Shown: positions 28,228 through 37,088 of the stretch, one piece after another
How the letters are laid out: each line of letters starts with the position of its first letter
Position numbering within the stretch: position 1 is the first letter of the stretch
DNA from: Gemmatimonadota bacterium
Lineage (GTDB): Bacteria; Gemmatimonadota; Gemmatimonadetes; Gemmatimonadales; Gemmatimonadaceae
Direction of reading: 5' to 3'
Assembly (NCBI GenBank): GCA_023249305.1
Contig: JAHFCU010000003.1
Location: forward strand, 1-64,000
DNA: 64,000 nt
The notes under the pieces: model-generated
Databases searched by the model: none
The model's input: the letters and a program-made list of their open reading frames with translations, nothing else
What the model was told of the DNA's origin: nothing
Program-made: the position numbers and the translations under genes

Positions 28228-28977
28228 ATGCGGGTGATTCGTACGGCGTTGGCGCTTGGCGCGCTCGCCGTGAGCGTGCCCCTCCTCGCCCAGGACGGCC
28301 GATTCGGCAAGGACCGGTCGCGCGTCGAGCGCAACGGTGATGCACGCGGCGGCCGCAATGACAACCGGAATGACCGGCGCACAGCGCCGCGCAGTGAGGA
28401 TCGCACGGCGCCGCGCAGTGAAGCGCGCACAGTGCCACGCGGCGACACTCGGGTGGCTCCGCGTGCGGATCCGCGTGGTTGGGATCGCGGGGTGGGTCGC
28501 GCCGAGCCACGCGGCAACGCGCCCGATGTCCAGCACGGCTCGCGGGATCGTCGCGACGAGTCGCGTGTCGTGGTGCGTCCGCCTGTGGTGATTGACCGCT
28601 ATGATCACCGTACGACCCCGCGCTATGATCCCCGCGGCTCGGCGTCTGCGTACCGGATGCCGTACCGCTACGGCGACCGTGACTTCCGCCAGCGTGACGT
28701 GCTGTCGATCACGGCCTGGTTCCGCGCGCTGCCGCCGGCTCGGCACTCAGCCTATGGCTACTATGGGCCGAACTGGGGCGGTGTGCGCCATGCTTTCCGG
28801 CCCGGGCTCTCCCTGTCGATGGCGGTCTTCATGCAGCTGAGCGTCCTGCCGTATGAGTTGGAACTCGAGCTTGGAGAGCTGCCGTGGTACCTCGAACGGC
28901 GCATCTACGGCAACACGGTGCTCGTGATTGACACGCGGACGCGAATGATCGTGGATATCTTCGACATTGACTACTGA
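28228..28977 (+). CDS. Arg-rich secreted protein, RcnB-like C-terminus
   Basis: A 249-residue exported protein (signal MRVIRTALALGALAVSVPLLAQ) preceded by a good ribosome binding site (CGGAGGAACA). Residues 51-82 are four copies of an 8-residue unit, RTAPRSED-like, and the following 60 residues are also rich in Arg, Asp and Pro, so this part is highly charged and probably disordered. The C-terminal 50 residues (LPYELELELGELPWYLERRIYGNTVLVIDTRT) resemble the RcnB-type periplasmic domain (LP-x-x-...-Y-x-hh-D-x-x-T). The function is unknown; RcnB itself modulates Ni/Co homeostasis in E. coli. Confidence 0.65.
   Translation: MRVIRTALALGALAVSVPLLAQDGRFGKDRSRVERNGDARGGRNDNRNDRRTAPRSEDRTAPRSEARTVPRGDTRVAPRADPRGWDRGVGRAEPRGNAPDVQHGSRDRRDESRVVVRPPVVIDRYDHRTTPRYDPRGSASAYRMPYRYGDRDFRQRDVLSITAWFRALPPARHSAYGYYGPNWGGVRHAFRPGLSLSMAVFMQLSVLPYELELELGELPWYLERRIYGNTVLVIDTRTRMIVDIFDIDY
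28378..28473 (+). repeat. 24-bp coding tandem repeat, four units
   Basis: Four 24-base units encode RTAPRSED, RTAPRSEA, RTVPRGDT and RVAPRADP. The first two are nearly identical at DNA level, which indicates recent expansion. Confidence 0.7.
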
Positions 28978-29035
28978 TTGAGGACTTGGAATCCGGATTG
29001 CGATTGAGGATACCGACGATGGACCCCGACGTGCG

Positions 29036-29071
29036 ATGAACCCCGGAGCCAACCTTGGCCCCGGGGTTCAT
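29036..29071. terminator. Bidirectional terminator between convergent genes
   Basis: An 11-bp perfect outer stem ATGAACCCCGG / CCGGGGTTCAT, an A-C mismatch and a 5-bp inner stem (GCCAA/TTGGC) with a CC loop sit between the Arg-rich gene and the convergent DD-peptidase gene. Confidence 0.75.
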
Positions 29072-29126
29072 CGTTGGTCGCATTCGTGAATCGCGATTCT
29101 CGATCGGAATCCGGATTCCAGATCCT

Positions 29127-30752
29127 CTATCGCTGGTAGTTCGCCAGCGTCGCGCCCATCGCGTCCATGGCGGCTTTAGCCCGCCAGCGGTCGTGCCCGT
29201 TGTAGATGAAAGAGAACGCGAGAAGTTCACCGTCGCGCGAGGTCACGTATCCGCCGAGTGATGCGACGTCGTTCGTGGTCCCGGTCTTGGCGTGGAGGTT
29301 GCCCATGGCCGGCGTGTACTTCATGCGGCGCCGCAGCGTTTCCGTGCGTCCGGCAACCGGGAGCGACTGCTGCAGCACGTCGTGCCACGGCGCCTTAGCC
29401 GCGTAGCCGAGCAGTTGCACCATCGCTCGCGGCGTGACACGATCAGCCGTGGACAGGCCGCTGCCGTCGGCCGCGTACACGTCGGTGGGATCCACATGCG
29501 CCTTCTCCCAGAGGAAGCGGCGCAGCAGAATGTTTGCATTCTCGGCGGAACCCACGACGCCGACGCTGCGCGCCGCGTTCCGGAAGAGCAGTTCGGCGAA
29601 GTGATTGTTGGACTCGCCGTTCATCGTGGTGATGAGTTCACTCAGCGGAGCCGACGGAAGGGCCGCCACCCGCGGCGCGCCGCTGGCCGCCTTTGCGAGC
29701 CGCACGCTGCCGCCGACACTGATTCCATGCGCTTCCAGCGCCGCGTCGAATGCTGCGCTGGTGATGAGCGCCGGCTCCTCCATGACAACTTCCACTTCGC
29801 CGCCGCGGCCGCTCGCACCCACGGACCCGCGCACTTCGAGGCCGATCGGAGTCTGCTTCACGCCGATGCGTGACCCGCGACCGGCGACGACGCGCACGTT
29901 GTTCACCACCGGAATGCCTGCGAGCGCTGGCTCAAACGTAATGGCCACGCCGCGGCCGGCGGGTGTCACTCGCACCGTAAGCAGGTTCTCGTTGTACGAG
30001 AGCGCCGACACGCGCGCGGCATAGTGTGCGCTGAGGTAGCGCTTCCGCCAGCCCTCCGGAACGAGACGGTCCTCAAAGGCCGATGCGTCGCCGATGATGT
30101 CGCCCGTCACGCGCTTCACACCGGCCGCCGCCACGAGGTGGGCGATCGATTCCAGCGGCGTCTCGCCGGAAGCACCGTCGGTGTAACGACGGCTGAAGGA
30201 TGGGTCACCCGCTCCCCGCAGCACGAGATTGCCGCGCAAGATGCCATCGGTTCCGAGCGCGCCCTCGCGCAAGACCTCGGTGACGAAGCGATAGTCGGGG
30301 CCGAATCGCTCGAGCGCCACCGACGACGTGAACAGCTTCATCGTGCTCGCGGGGAGAAGCTGCCGGTTGGCGTTGCGCGCGAACAGCGTGTCGCCGTAGT
30401 CGAGCGACACCACCGACACACCCCACGCGCCGGCACGCGAGGCCCGGTCGAGGATCGCACCAAGATCGAGGACCAGTTGTGATTCGCCGCGCGGCGCTGT
30501 GTAGGCGAGAGGAGCAGGCGCTGCGGACCGGTGCTTTGTCGGCGCACGCAGCTTAGCCAGCGCCGCGTTCGCCGCCCGTCGACGTACCAATGCCGCGCGC
30601 CGCGCGTCGCTGCTTGCCGCCTTCTCGGCGACAGCCCGCACGGAAGCCACGGCCGGGCTGGCTTGGGCTGGCAGGCGCGACGCGGCGGCCGCGAGCACAA
30701 TGGCGGCCGTGCAGCACGGGAGAACGACAGGGTGGCGGAACAGGAGAGGCAT
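29127..30752 (-). CDS. dacB: D-alanyl-D-alanine carboxypeptidase/endopeptidase (PBP4, peptidase S13)
   Basis: A 541-residue secreted low-molecular-mass penicillin-binding protein (signal peptide to about residue 30). The three active-site motifs of the S13 family are present: SxxK as S136-T-M-K139 (PASTMKLF), SxN in NGESNNHFAE, and KTG in NLHAKTGTT. The long insertion between SxxK and SxN that is typical of PBP4 is also there (residues about 150-370). It trims or cross-link-cleaves peptidoglycan in the periplasm. Residues 35-90 form an extra Ala/Arg-rich linker. An upstream ATG at 30803, 5 bases after the previous stop, would add 17 residues before the signal and is possible. Confidence 0.88.
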   Translation of the reverse strand: MPLLFRHPVVLPCCTAAIVLAAAASRLPAQASPAVASVRAVAEKAASSDARRAALVRRRAANAALAKLRAPTKHRSAAPAPLAYTAPRGESQLVLDLGAILDRASRAGAWGVSVVSLDYGDTLFARNANRQLLPASTMKLFTSSVALERFGPDYRFVTEVLREGALGTDGILRGNLVLRGAGDPSFSRRYTDGASGETPLESIAHLVAAAGVKRVTGDIIGDASAFEDRLVPEGWRKRYLSAHYAARVSALSYNENLLTVRVTPAGRGVAITFEPALAGIPVVNNVRVVAGRGSRIGVKQTPIGLEVRGSVGASGRGGEVEVVMEEPALITSAAFDAALEAHGISVGGSVRLAKAASGAPRVAALPSAPLSELITTMNGESNNHFAELLFRNAARSVGVVGSAENANILLRRFLWEKAHVDPTDVYAADGSGLSTADRVTPRAMVQLLGYAAKAPWHDVLQQSLPVAGRTETLRRRMKYTPAMGNLHAKTGTTNDVASLGGYVTSRDGELLAFSFIYNGHDRWRAKAAMDAMGATLANYQR

Positions 30753-30807
30753 CAATCGAACAGAGTGACGGAACGAGGGGCGGCGCGCCGGGCAGCCGCC
30801 CATCGCG

Positions 30808-31947
30808 CTAGATCTTCAGGATCAGGTTGCGGCGGTGCAGCAGCCAGAGAATCGCATACCAGAACAAGACGAAGCAGATCGCGAAGGCTAGCGACGCGTT
30901 GTGCGGCTCCAGCCACGATGCAAACGCTGTCCTGTACACCGCGGCCTGCACCGAGATGGCCTTGCCGTCAACCTCGACCTTCCACAGCGAGTAGATGATG
31001 CGGGCCATCAGCCCCGATCCCACGAACGCCACAATCGGGTTGACACCATATATGACGAGCGGACGGGTCCACCACGTAACACCCTGCACATCAATGATCC
31101 ACGTGATCGTGGCGATGGACACGGCGGCCATTCCCGCCGTGAAGACCACGTAGGAACTGGTCCAAAGCGACTTGTTGATCGGGAGTGACCAGTGCCACAT
31201 CAACCCGACCATCATCAGCAGCGCACCGACGGCGAACATCGCGGCGAGCCGCTCGAGTAGGGGACGTTCCTTGAGGGCGATCCAGCGGCCGCAGAGCACC
31301 CCGAGCATGGCGGTGCCCACAGCGGGGATGGTCGAGAGCGGGCCTTCCGGATCCCACGTCTTGGACGACTTCCAGAGATGTCCGTCGAGCAGCGCCCGGT
31401 CCAACCACGCGGCGAGCGTGCGTGGCGGGTCGTTGAGGCAGAGCGCGCCAAGGTCGCAGCCGCCAGGCACTGGGAGCAGCGTCATCGCGAACCAGTAGCC
31501 GTAGAGGAGCACGGCGATCATGCCGACGATCTGCTTGACTGAGGCGTTGAGTGTCAGGAGCCCGGCAATCAAGTACACCACGCCGATGCGCGGGAGGACG
31601 CCGGGGAGGCGGACCTCCGTGATTCGCTCGAGCGGCCAATACGGAAAGGCATGCATACCCCAGCCGATGAGGACGATCAGCGCGCCGCGCCGAAGCACTT
31701 GGCGTCGCAACGTTGCATCGCTGTCGCCGCGCGCGCGGCGGGCCGAGAGCGAGAGATGTGTCGTGACGCCGACGATGAACAGGAAGAACGGAAAGATGAG
31801 GTCGGTCGGCGTCCATCCGTTCCACGTCGCGTGTTCGAGTGGCGGGTAGATCGCGCCCCACGTGCCGGGATTGTTCACGAGGAGCATGCCGGCAACCGTC
31901 AGGCCGCGGAAGACATCTAGGCTGACAAGGCGTTCGCTGGACTTCAT
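30808..31947 (-). CDS. NagX/HGSNAT-like multi-pass acyltransferase-family membrane protein
   Basis: A 379-residue inner-membrane protein with about ten helices. The N-terminus SLDVFRGLTVAGMLLVNNPG and the following WNGWTPTDLIFPFFLFIVG are the hallmark of the heparan-alpha-glucosaminide N-acetyltransferase / DUF5009 family, which includes bacterial NagX. These proteins are linked to amino-sugar acetylation or uptake at the membrane; the precise reaction in bacteria is not settled. It is followed after 4 bases by the longer possible start of the PBP4 gene, so the two are probably co-transcribed, which fits a role in wall-sugar metabolism. Confidence 0.82.
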   Translation of the reverse strand: MKSSERLVSLDVFRGLTVAGMLLVNNPGTWGAIYPPLEHATWNGWTPTDLIFPFFLFIVGVTTHLSLSARRARGDSDATLRRQVLRRGALIVLIGWGMHAFPYWPLERITEVRLPGVLPRIGVVYLIAGLLTLNASVKQIVGMIAVLLYGYWFAMTLLPVPGGCDLGALCLNDPPRTLAAWLDRALLDGHLWKSSKTWDPEGPLSTIPAVGTAMLGVLCGRWIALKERPLLERLAAMFAVGALLMMVGLMWHWSLPINKSLWTSSYVVFTAGMAAVSIATITWIIDVQGVTWWTRPLVIYGVNPIVAFVGSGLMARIIYSLWKVEVDGKAISVQAAVYRTAFASWLEPHNASLAFAICFVLFWYAILWLLHRRNLILKI

Positions 31948-32029
31948 GAGGACTCGGGCCTCCCCGTGAGTAACACCAACGTGCGGCGGAACGCCGCTTC
32001 GGGCATGCCGCGCTCAATATGGCACCATT

Positions 32030-32058
32030 CCGCCTGCGTCCGGAAGCGACGCAGGCGG
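32030..32058 (-). terminator. Terminator after the oxidase operon
   Basis: Perfect 11-bp stem CCGCCTGCGTC / GACGCAGGCGG with a 7-base loop, 45 bases downstream of the ctaF stop codon. Confidence 0.7.
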
Positions 32059-32102
32059 CCCACGCTGGCCGCCTGTCTCGCTCCTTGCAAGGCCCCCGCA
32101 CG

Positions 32103-32423
32103 CTATCCGATGCGCACCTTGCTGAACAGGAACAAGAATGCCACGAGCGTGCACGCGGCGATAATCAGCGGACCAGTGAACAGCCGACGGAACATCTGGT
32201 GGTCGTACTTGAGGTGCATGTAGAAGAGCACCACGATCGTGAACTTGACCGCCGACATGATGATCAACGTAGGCACGAACGCCTTGCTCGCCACGAAGGC
32301 CGGGACGTAGTAGGCCCACACCTCGAAGACCGTGATGACGAAGAGCCAGAGCGCGACCCACTTGTACTGCTTCCAGGTGGGATGCTCGTGCGCGTGATCG
32401 GCGTGGGTGCGATCCGTGGACAT
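32103..32423 (-). CDS. ctaF: Cytochrome c oxidase subunit IV (caa3 type)
   Basis: A 106-residue protein with a His-rich N-terminus (HADHAHEHPTW) and three hydrophobic helices (about 21-41, 49-70, 82-102), the standard form of prokaryotic cytochrome oxidase subunit IV (COX4_pro). The block KFTIVVLFYMHLKYD is characteristic. It supports assembly or stability of the terminal oxidase in the inner membrane. ATG 32423 lies 13 bases after the ctaE stop, with GGGGAC as ribosome binding site; a longer frame overlapping ctaE exists but has no subunit IV sequence. Confidence 0.85.
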   Translation of the reverse strand: MSTDRTHADHAHEHPTWKQYKWVALWLFVITVFEVWAYYVPAFVASKAFVPTLIIMSAVKFTIVVLFYMHLKYDHQMFRRLFTGPLIIAACTLVAFLFLFSKVRIG

Positions 32424-32436
32424 GGTCGGCGGTCCC

Positions 32437-33105
32437 CTACTTGATGAGGTAGACGAGCGTGAAAATGGCGATCCAGACGACGTCAACGAAGTGCCAGTAG
32501 AGCGCCATGATGTCGACGTTGATCGCGTCCCTGGGTTCGAGCCCGCGCTTCAGGTCAATGAACAGCATCGTCATCAGCCAGAGCACGCCGACCGCCACGT
32601 GAGTGCCGTGGAAGCCGGTGAGCGTGTAGAACGAAGTGCCGAACAGGTTGGTCCGGATCGTCAGTCCCTCGTGCACGAACGACGTGAACTCGAACGCCTG
32701 GAACCCGAGGAACGTCGCGCCGGCGGCCGCAGTAGCCGCGAGCCAGAACTTCGACGCGCCCAGCAATCCCTCGTAGCCCGGCTTGCCCTTGTTCTCGACC
32801 GCAGCAAGCGCGAGCACCATGAACAGCGAGGACATCAGCAGCACGAACGTCGACGCCGAGGTCACGGGGATGTTGAGGATCGGCTTGAACGCTTGCCCGG
32901 TAGGCGAGGTCCACGCCTCGTGTGGAAACGGCCCGACGACCGACCGTCCCTTGTAGACGAGGTAGGTCGAGATCAGCGAGCCGAAGAGCATGCACTCCGA
33001 CCCAATGAAGGTCCACATCGCGATCTTCCGGTGGTTGAGCCCGGTGGTCGTGTAGTGGGCGTGCTCATGCGCCTCGTGGGCGCCGGCGGCGGCAACAGTG
33101 GCCAC
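32437..33105 (-). CDS. ctaE: Cytochrome c oxidase subunit III
   Basis: A 222-residue inner-membrane subunit with five to six predicted helices, typical of the short (five-helix) subunit III of bacterial oxidases. Conserved stretches are WTFIGSECMLFGSLISTYLV, the membrane Glu segment QAFEFTSFVHEGLT, LTGFHGTHVAVGVLWL and the C-terminal YWHFVDVVWIAIFTLVYL. It is third in the ctaC-D-E-F operon, starting 15 bases after ctaD. The N-terminus carries a His/Ala-rich cytosolic extension (HEAHEHAH) similar to that of ctaF. Confidence 0.92.
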   Translation of the reverse strand: MATVAAAGAHEAHEHAHYTTTGLNHRKIAMWTFIGSECMLFGSLISTYLVYKGRSVVGPFPHEAWTSPTGQAFKPILNIPVTSASTFVLLMSSLFMVLALAAVENKGKPGYEGLLGASKFWLAATAAAGATFLGFQAFEFTSFVHEGLTIRTNLFGTSFYTLTGFHGTHVAVGVLWLMTMLFIDLKRGLEPRDAINVDIMALYWHFVDVVWIAIFTLVYLIK

Positions 33106-33120
33106 GGTCTTGGTCTCCGG

Positions 33121-35040
33121 TTACTCGAGGGGGCTCGTGAGCCACGCGTACAGCGAGCCCACCATGAAGGCGCTGCCGCCCAGCATCGCGGCCATGGCCA
33201 GCGGGAACTCGCCGACGTGCAGCACGATGAGGCCGCTGAACATGATGATGATGCCGAGCGCCACCATGAACGGCCTGATCGTCGAGAAGGGAATCGCGAT
33301 GCCCAACTCCTTAGCGCTCCGCCGCTCCGTTTCCTCGTGCACGGGCACGGCGTGGGCAGCCGCGATGTCGTCGGCGCTCGGATGCACGTGCTCGAGGCTT
33401 GCGGTGCGATCTGGGGCCTTGAGGTCCCACATCGGGTAGCGCGACGTAACTTCGGGGATCTGCGCGAAGTTGTACTCGGGCGGCGGCGACGGGATGGACC
33501 ACTCGAGCGTTGCACCGCCCCACGGATCGTTGCCCGCCACGGCGCCGCGCTTGCGGCTCGAGAAGAAGTTGTAGGCGAAGATCAGACCGGCTACGAGCAG
33601 CAGGTACGTGCCGACCGTCGAGATCATGTTGAACAGATCCCAGCCCTGGCCGGCGTCATACGTGTAAATGCGGCGCGGCATGCCGAGCATGCCGCTGAAG
33701 TGCATCGGGAAGAACGTCAGGTTGAGCCCGATGAAGTTCAGCCAGAAGTGCCACGACCCGAGCCGCTCATTCATGAGCCGGCCGGTGATCTTCGGGAAGT
33801 AATGGTAGATGCCGGCGAAGATCCCCATGATCGCGCCGCCGTACAGCACGTAATGGAAGTGCGCGACGATGAAGTAGGTGTCGGTCTGCTGCAGGTCCGA
33901 CGGGGGCGACGAGTGCATGACGCCGGAGATGCCGCCGATCGTGAACATCGCGATGAGGCCGATGGCGAACTTCATGGACGTCGGGAAGCGCAGCGACCCG
34001 CCGTACATTGTCGCGATCCAGTTGAAGATCTTCACGCCCGTCGGGATGCCGATGAGCATCGTCGTGACAGCGAAGATCGAGTCGGCCACCGGGCCCATGC
34101 CGACGGCGAACATGTGGTGCGCCCAGACACCAAAGCCGAGGAACCCGATCATCATGCCCGAGAAGGCCATGACGTTGTAGCCGAAGAGCGGCTTGCGGCT
34201 GTGCGTGGGGAGCACCTCCGACACGAGGCCGAAGGCGGGGAGGACGAGGATGTACACCTCGGGATGCCCGAACACCCAGAACAGGTGCTGCCAGAGCAGC
34301 GGATCGCCGCCGGCCTGCACCTGATAGAAGTTCGTCCCGAAGAAACGGTCGAACTGCAGGAAGAACAGGGCCGCCGTGATCACCGGAAAGGCGAGGACGA
34401 TCAGGAACTGCACGACGAACGACATCCACGTGAACATCGGCATGCGCATCAGCGTCATGCCCGGCGCGCGCATGTTGATGATCGTCGTGATGAAGTTGAA
34501 CGCCGCCGCCAGCGACGAGATGCCGAGGATCTGCAGGCCGAGGACCCAGAAGTCCATGTTGTAGCCGCCGCCATACGTGGGTCCGGAGAGCGGGGCGTAC
34601 CCGAACCAGCCGCCGTTCGGCGCCAGGCCAAAGAAGATCGGCAGCGTGATGAACAGGCCGCCGAGCGCGTAGACCCAGTACGAGAAGGCGTTGAGACGCG
34701 GGAACGCGACGTCGCGCGCGCCGATCTGCAGCGGAATGAGGTAGTTGAAGAAAGCGGCCGACAACGGCATCACGACGAGGAACACCATCGTGGTGCCGTG
34801 CATCGTGAACAGCTGGTTGTACATCTCGGCCGAGACGACGCTCAGGTTCGGCCTGGCCAACTGGGTGCGTATGAGCAGCGCCTCGAGTCCGCCGACGAGT
34901 AGGTAGAACAGGGCGGTGTAGAGGTAGAGAAGGCCGATCCTCTTGTGGTCGACAGTGGTCAACCAGCTCCAGAGGCCGGACTGCACCGACGGCTGCGGCG
35001 CGGCGGACGCGGTCGTCGAGATGGCGGAGGACGTTGCCAT
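33121..35040 (-). CDS. ctaD: Cytochrome c oxidase subunit I
   Basis: A 639-residue catalytic subunit with haem a, haem a3 and CuB. Ligand motifs are intact: MHGTTM (haem a), GHPEVYILVLPAFG (CuB His with the cross-linked Tyr and the A1-type Glu), WAHHMF (CuB) and HFHYVL (haem a3 and haem a). ARDVAFPRLN supplies the D-channel entry. Twelve core helices fill residues 25-515; after a soluble stretch (about 515-575) come two further helices (FMVALGIIIMFSGLIVL and AAMLGGSAFMVGSLYAW), as in extended caa3-type subunit I. It reduces O2 to water and pumps protons. Confidence 0.95.
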   Translation of the reverse strand: MATSSAISTTASAAPQPSVQSGLWSWLTTVDHKRIGLLYLYTALFYLLVGGLEALLIRTQLARPNLSVVSAEMYNQLFTMHGTTMVFLVVMPLSAAFFNYLIPLQIGARDVAFPRLNAFSYWVYALGGLFITLPIFFGLAPNGGWFGYAPLSGPTYGGGYNMDFWVLGLQILGISSLAAAFNFITTIINMRAPGMTLMRMPMFTWMSFVVQFLIVLAFPVITAALFFLQFDRFFGTNFYQVQAGGDPLLWQHLFWVFGHPEVYILVLPAFGLVSEVLPTHSRKPLFGYNVMAFSGMMIGFLGFGVWAHHMFAVGMGPVADSIFAVTTMLIGIPTGVKIFNWIATMYGGSLRFPTSMKFAIGLIAMFTIGGISGVMHSSPPSDLQQTDTYFIVAHFHYVLYGGAIMGIFAGIYHYFPKITGRLMNERLGSWHFWLNFIGLNLTFFPMHFSGMLGMPRRIYTYDAGQGWDLFNMISTVGTYLLLVAGLIFAYNFFSSRKRGAVAGNDPWGGATLEWSIPSPPPEYNFAQIPEVTSRYPMWDLKAPDRTASLEHVHPSADDIAAAHAVPVHEETERRSAKELGIAIPFSTIRPFMVALGIIIMFSGLIVLHVGEFPLAMAAMLGGSAFMVGSLYAWLTSPLE

Positions 35041-35058
35041 GAGTGCAGTTCTCCGGGG

Positions 35059-36363
35059 CTACTTGAGGGAGCGCAGATAGGCGACGATGTCGGCGATCTG
35101 CCGGTCATCAAGGCCCGCCGCCGCAGGGACGGCCTGCTTGATCATCGCGTTGTACTCGCCGGCGCCAAACGTCGGCATCACGGAGCCCGGCTTCATGGCA
35201 GGCGCGTTCTTGATCCAGAGCGCGAGCGCCTTGGCATCGAGTCGGTAAAGCCCGGCGGCGAACGTATGCCGCGTTCCGATGTGTGTCAGGTTCGGTCCCT
35301 TGGCCTGGTCGTCGTTGGCGTAGTTCGTTTCGCCCCTGATGACGTGGCACGTGAGGCACGGTGCCTTGCCGAGGTTGGCCGGATTCGTCAGCAGTTCACG
35401 CCCCGCCTTCGGGTCACCGGCGGCGAGCAGCGTCTCGTCGAACTTCGTGGCGGGAAGGGGCGTGGACGGGAGCGTGTACGCCGGCATCCTCTCCGCGGGA
35501 AAGCTCCATGCTTCGGGAGCGGCGGTCGGTGCGGACGTGGGCAAGGAGATTAGCGACGCGGTCTTTAGGGGCACGATGGGCTTCTCCTTCACTGCCGAGT
35601 CTGCCGTCGTGACGGACGCCGCCGGTGATCCCAAGGCCACCGTCTTCTGGTGAGCGACCCACTTGTCGAACTCCGCCGGCGTCACGGCAAACGTGCGAAA
35701 GCGCATGTTCGCGTGGCTCGAGCCGCAGTACTCGACGCAGGCGCCGTTGAGCGCCGTCGGCTGCATCGTGGCCTTGGGGGTGAACCAGATGTGGTTCACC
35801 CGGTTCGCGATCAGGTCGCGCTTTCCTCCCAGCTGCGGCACCCAGAACGAATGCAGCACGTCGCGCGTCTGCAGCGAAAAGTCCACGGTCTTGCCGATCG
35901 GCAGATACAACTCATTGGCCGTGACGATGCCGTATTCCGGATAGCGGAACTCCCACCACCACTGGTGTCCGATCACTTCCACCTGCAGCGATTCTGCCGG
36001 AGCCTTGCGTTGGTTCTCGAAGATGGTCTTCACCGTCGGCACGGCGAGGAAGACCAGGATGAGAGCGGGAATGGCGGTCCACGTGATCTCGAGTGCCGCA
36101 TTGCCGTGGGTCTGGCGGGGCGCCGGTCCACCCTCGCGGCGGCGGAACTTGATCATCGTGTAGACCAGCAGCACCTCGACGACCACGAAGACGATCGTGC
36201 CGAGAAGCATCATGCGGTCCCACAGGAAGACCGCCCCGTCGTTGAGCGTCGTGTTGTGACTGAAGGTGGAGTTCGGGTAGTCTCCACCGCACGCGGCGAG
36301 CGCCAACAGGACGAGCGCGAGAACGGCGACGGGGGCGACCCGGCGCAGATGCGACGTGGACAT
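35059..36363 (-). CDS. ctaC: Cytochrome c oxidase subunit II with fused cytochrome c (caa3 type)
   Basis: A 434-residue lipoprotein (lipobox LALAAC, C25) with two membrane helices (about 51-72 and 93-112), then the CuA cupredoxin domain: QWWWEFRYPEYG, VLHSFWVPQLGG and the CuA site CVEYCGSSHANM. A Pro/Ala linker (about 245-300) leads to a C-terminal class I cytochrome c with haem motif CLTCH near residue 335 and a methionine ligand probably in KPGSVMPTFG. The built-in cytochrome c defines the caa3 type, which accepts electrons from soluble or membrane cytochrome c. It is first in the operon. Confidence 0.95.
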   Translation of the reverse strand: MSTSHLRRVAPVAVLALVLLALAACGGDYPNSTFSHNTTLNDGAVFLWDRMMLLGTIVFVVVEVLLVYTMIKFRRREGGPAPRQTHGNAALEITWTAIPALILVFLAVPTVKTIFENQRKAPAESLQVEVIGHQWWWEFRYPEYGIVTANELYLPIGKTVDFSLQTRDVLHSFWVPQLGGKRDLIANRVNHIWFTPKATMQPTALNGACVEYCGSSHANMRFRTFAVTPAEFDKWVAHQKTVALGSPAASVTTADSAVKEKPIVPLKTASLISLPTSAPTAAPEAWSFPAERMPAYTLPSTPLPATKFDETLLAAGDPKAGRELLTNPANLGKAPCLTCHVIRGETNYANDDQAKGPNLTHIGTRHTFAAGLYRLDAKALALWIKNAPAMKPGSVMPTFGAGEYNAMIKQAVPAAAGLDDRQIADIVAYLRSLK

Positions 36364-36559
36364 CAGCGAAATTGTCTTGGGGGAGAGAGGCCGCAGTCCG
36401 ACGACGGAGGTAATCGGCGTACGGAAAAACCGCCGAAAGTTAGTCGCTCACGTCGGGTGATTCAAGCACGCGAACGTGGGGGAAAGACCTACACCGTTTG
36501 ATGTTATGGGCAGGCCCGCCAACCTGCTTGAGGCCCGCCTACGGTGGGCCGAACGCCGG
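36364..36559. promoter_or_regulatory. Intergenic region upstream of the oxidase operon
   Basis: This 196-base gap must hold the ctaC promoter (minus strand) and the end of the 36560-36934 transcript. Short GGCGGGCC repeats (36511-36546) could form weak hairpins. I see no clear -35/-10 pair. Confidence 0.3.
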
Positions 36560-36934
36560 CTACTCTGGGGCGAGCGAGATGTCCACGGCGTGCTCGACCT
36601 TCACCTTCTTCTGGGCGAAGTCAATGAGCTGGCGGATGTTGGCGACCGCCTCTCTATAAGAGCGCAACTTCACCTGATCACCGCCGCCGCGTCCGCCGAT
36701 GAGGAGCATCGCCGAAACTTGGTCGGCGATCATGCCGAACTGCCCCTTGAGTTGCCCAACCAGCGGGGCAGCCGCTCGCTTGAGTTGCATGGGAAAGACG
36801 CCCATCGGCTTTTTTGCCTTCATTTCCATGGCGGTCCGCTCGACCATACTGTGAATCTGGGACATGGCCATGAGCGCCTCCTCCAGCGTCTTCATCTTCT
36901 GGGCACCGGCGCCGTCGAGCTTCGTGGAGGCCAT
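36560..36934 (-). CDS. Small helical protein of unknown function
   Basis: A 124-residue soluble protein, predicted almost wholly helical, with amphipathic stretches TLEEALMAMSQIHSMVERTA and YREAVANIRQLIDFAQKKVK. The middle contains a Met-rich segment and a Gly-rich loop (LLIGGRGGGDQVKL). No signal peptide, membrane helix or metal motif. ATG 36934 was chosen because the longer frame upstream runs through the divergent promoter and into the asparaginase gene on the other strand. Function unknown. Its codon use matches the neighbourhood, which supports it being real. Confidence 0.62.
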   Translation of the reverse strand: MASTKLDGAGAQKMKTLEEALMAMSQIHSMVERTAMEMKAKKPMGVFPMQLKRAAAPLVGQLKGQFGMIADQVSAMLLIGGRGGGDQVKLRSYREAVANIRQLIDFAQKKVKVEHAVDISLAPE

Positions 36935-37088
36935 ACAGTCCTCGGGGAAATGAACAGCAGCAGCCAACAGATACATCCAAATGTACGGCGCAGCTGACTC
37001 CACGTCACCTCGGACGCAAAGCGCGATCCCTATCCGGACGTCACATCCGCAGTCAAATTCCCGCATCCTCCCGACGCCGAGCCCGTTG

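Noticed and set aside
32407-34902. Open frame of 831 codons on the plus strand opposite the oxidase genes
   Set aside because: It is rich in Arg, Glu, His and Asp with no fold signature, a typical shadow of GC-rich coding DNA; the minus-strand frames encode clear oxidase subunits I, III and IV.
36481-36559. GGCGGGCC repeats considered as a mobile element remnant
   Set aside because: Only two or three short imperfect copies with no end structure; GC-rich background can explain them.
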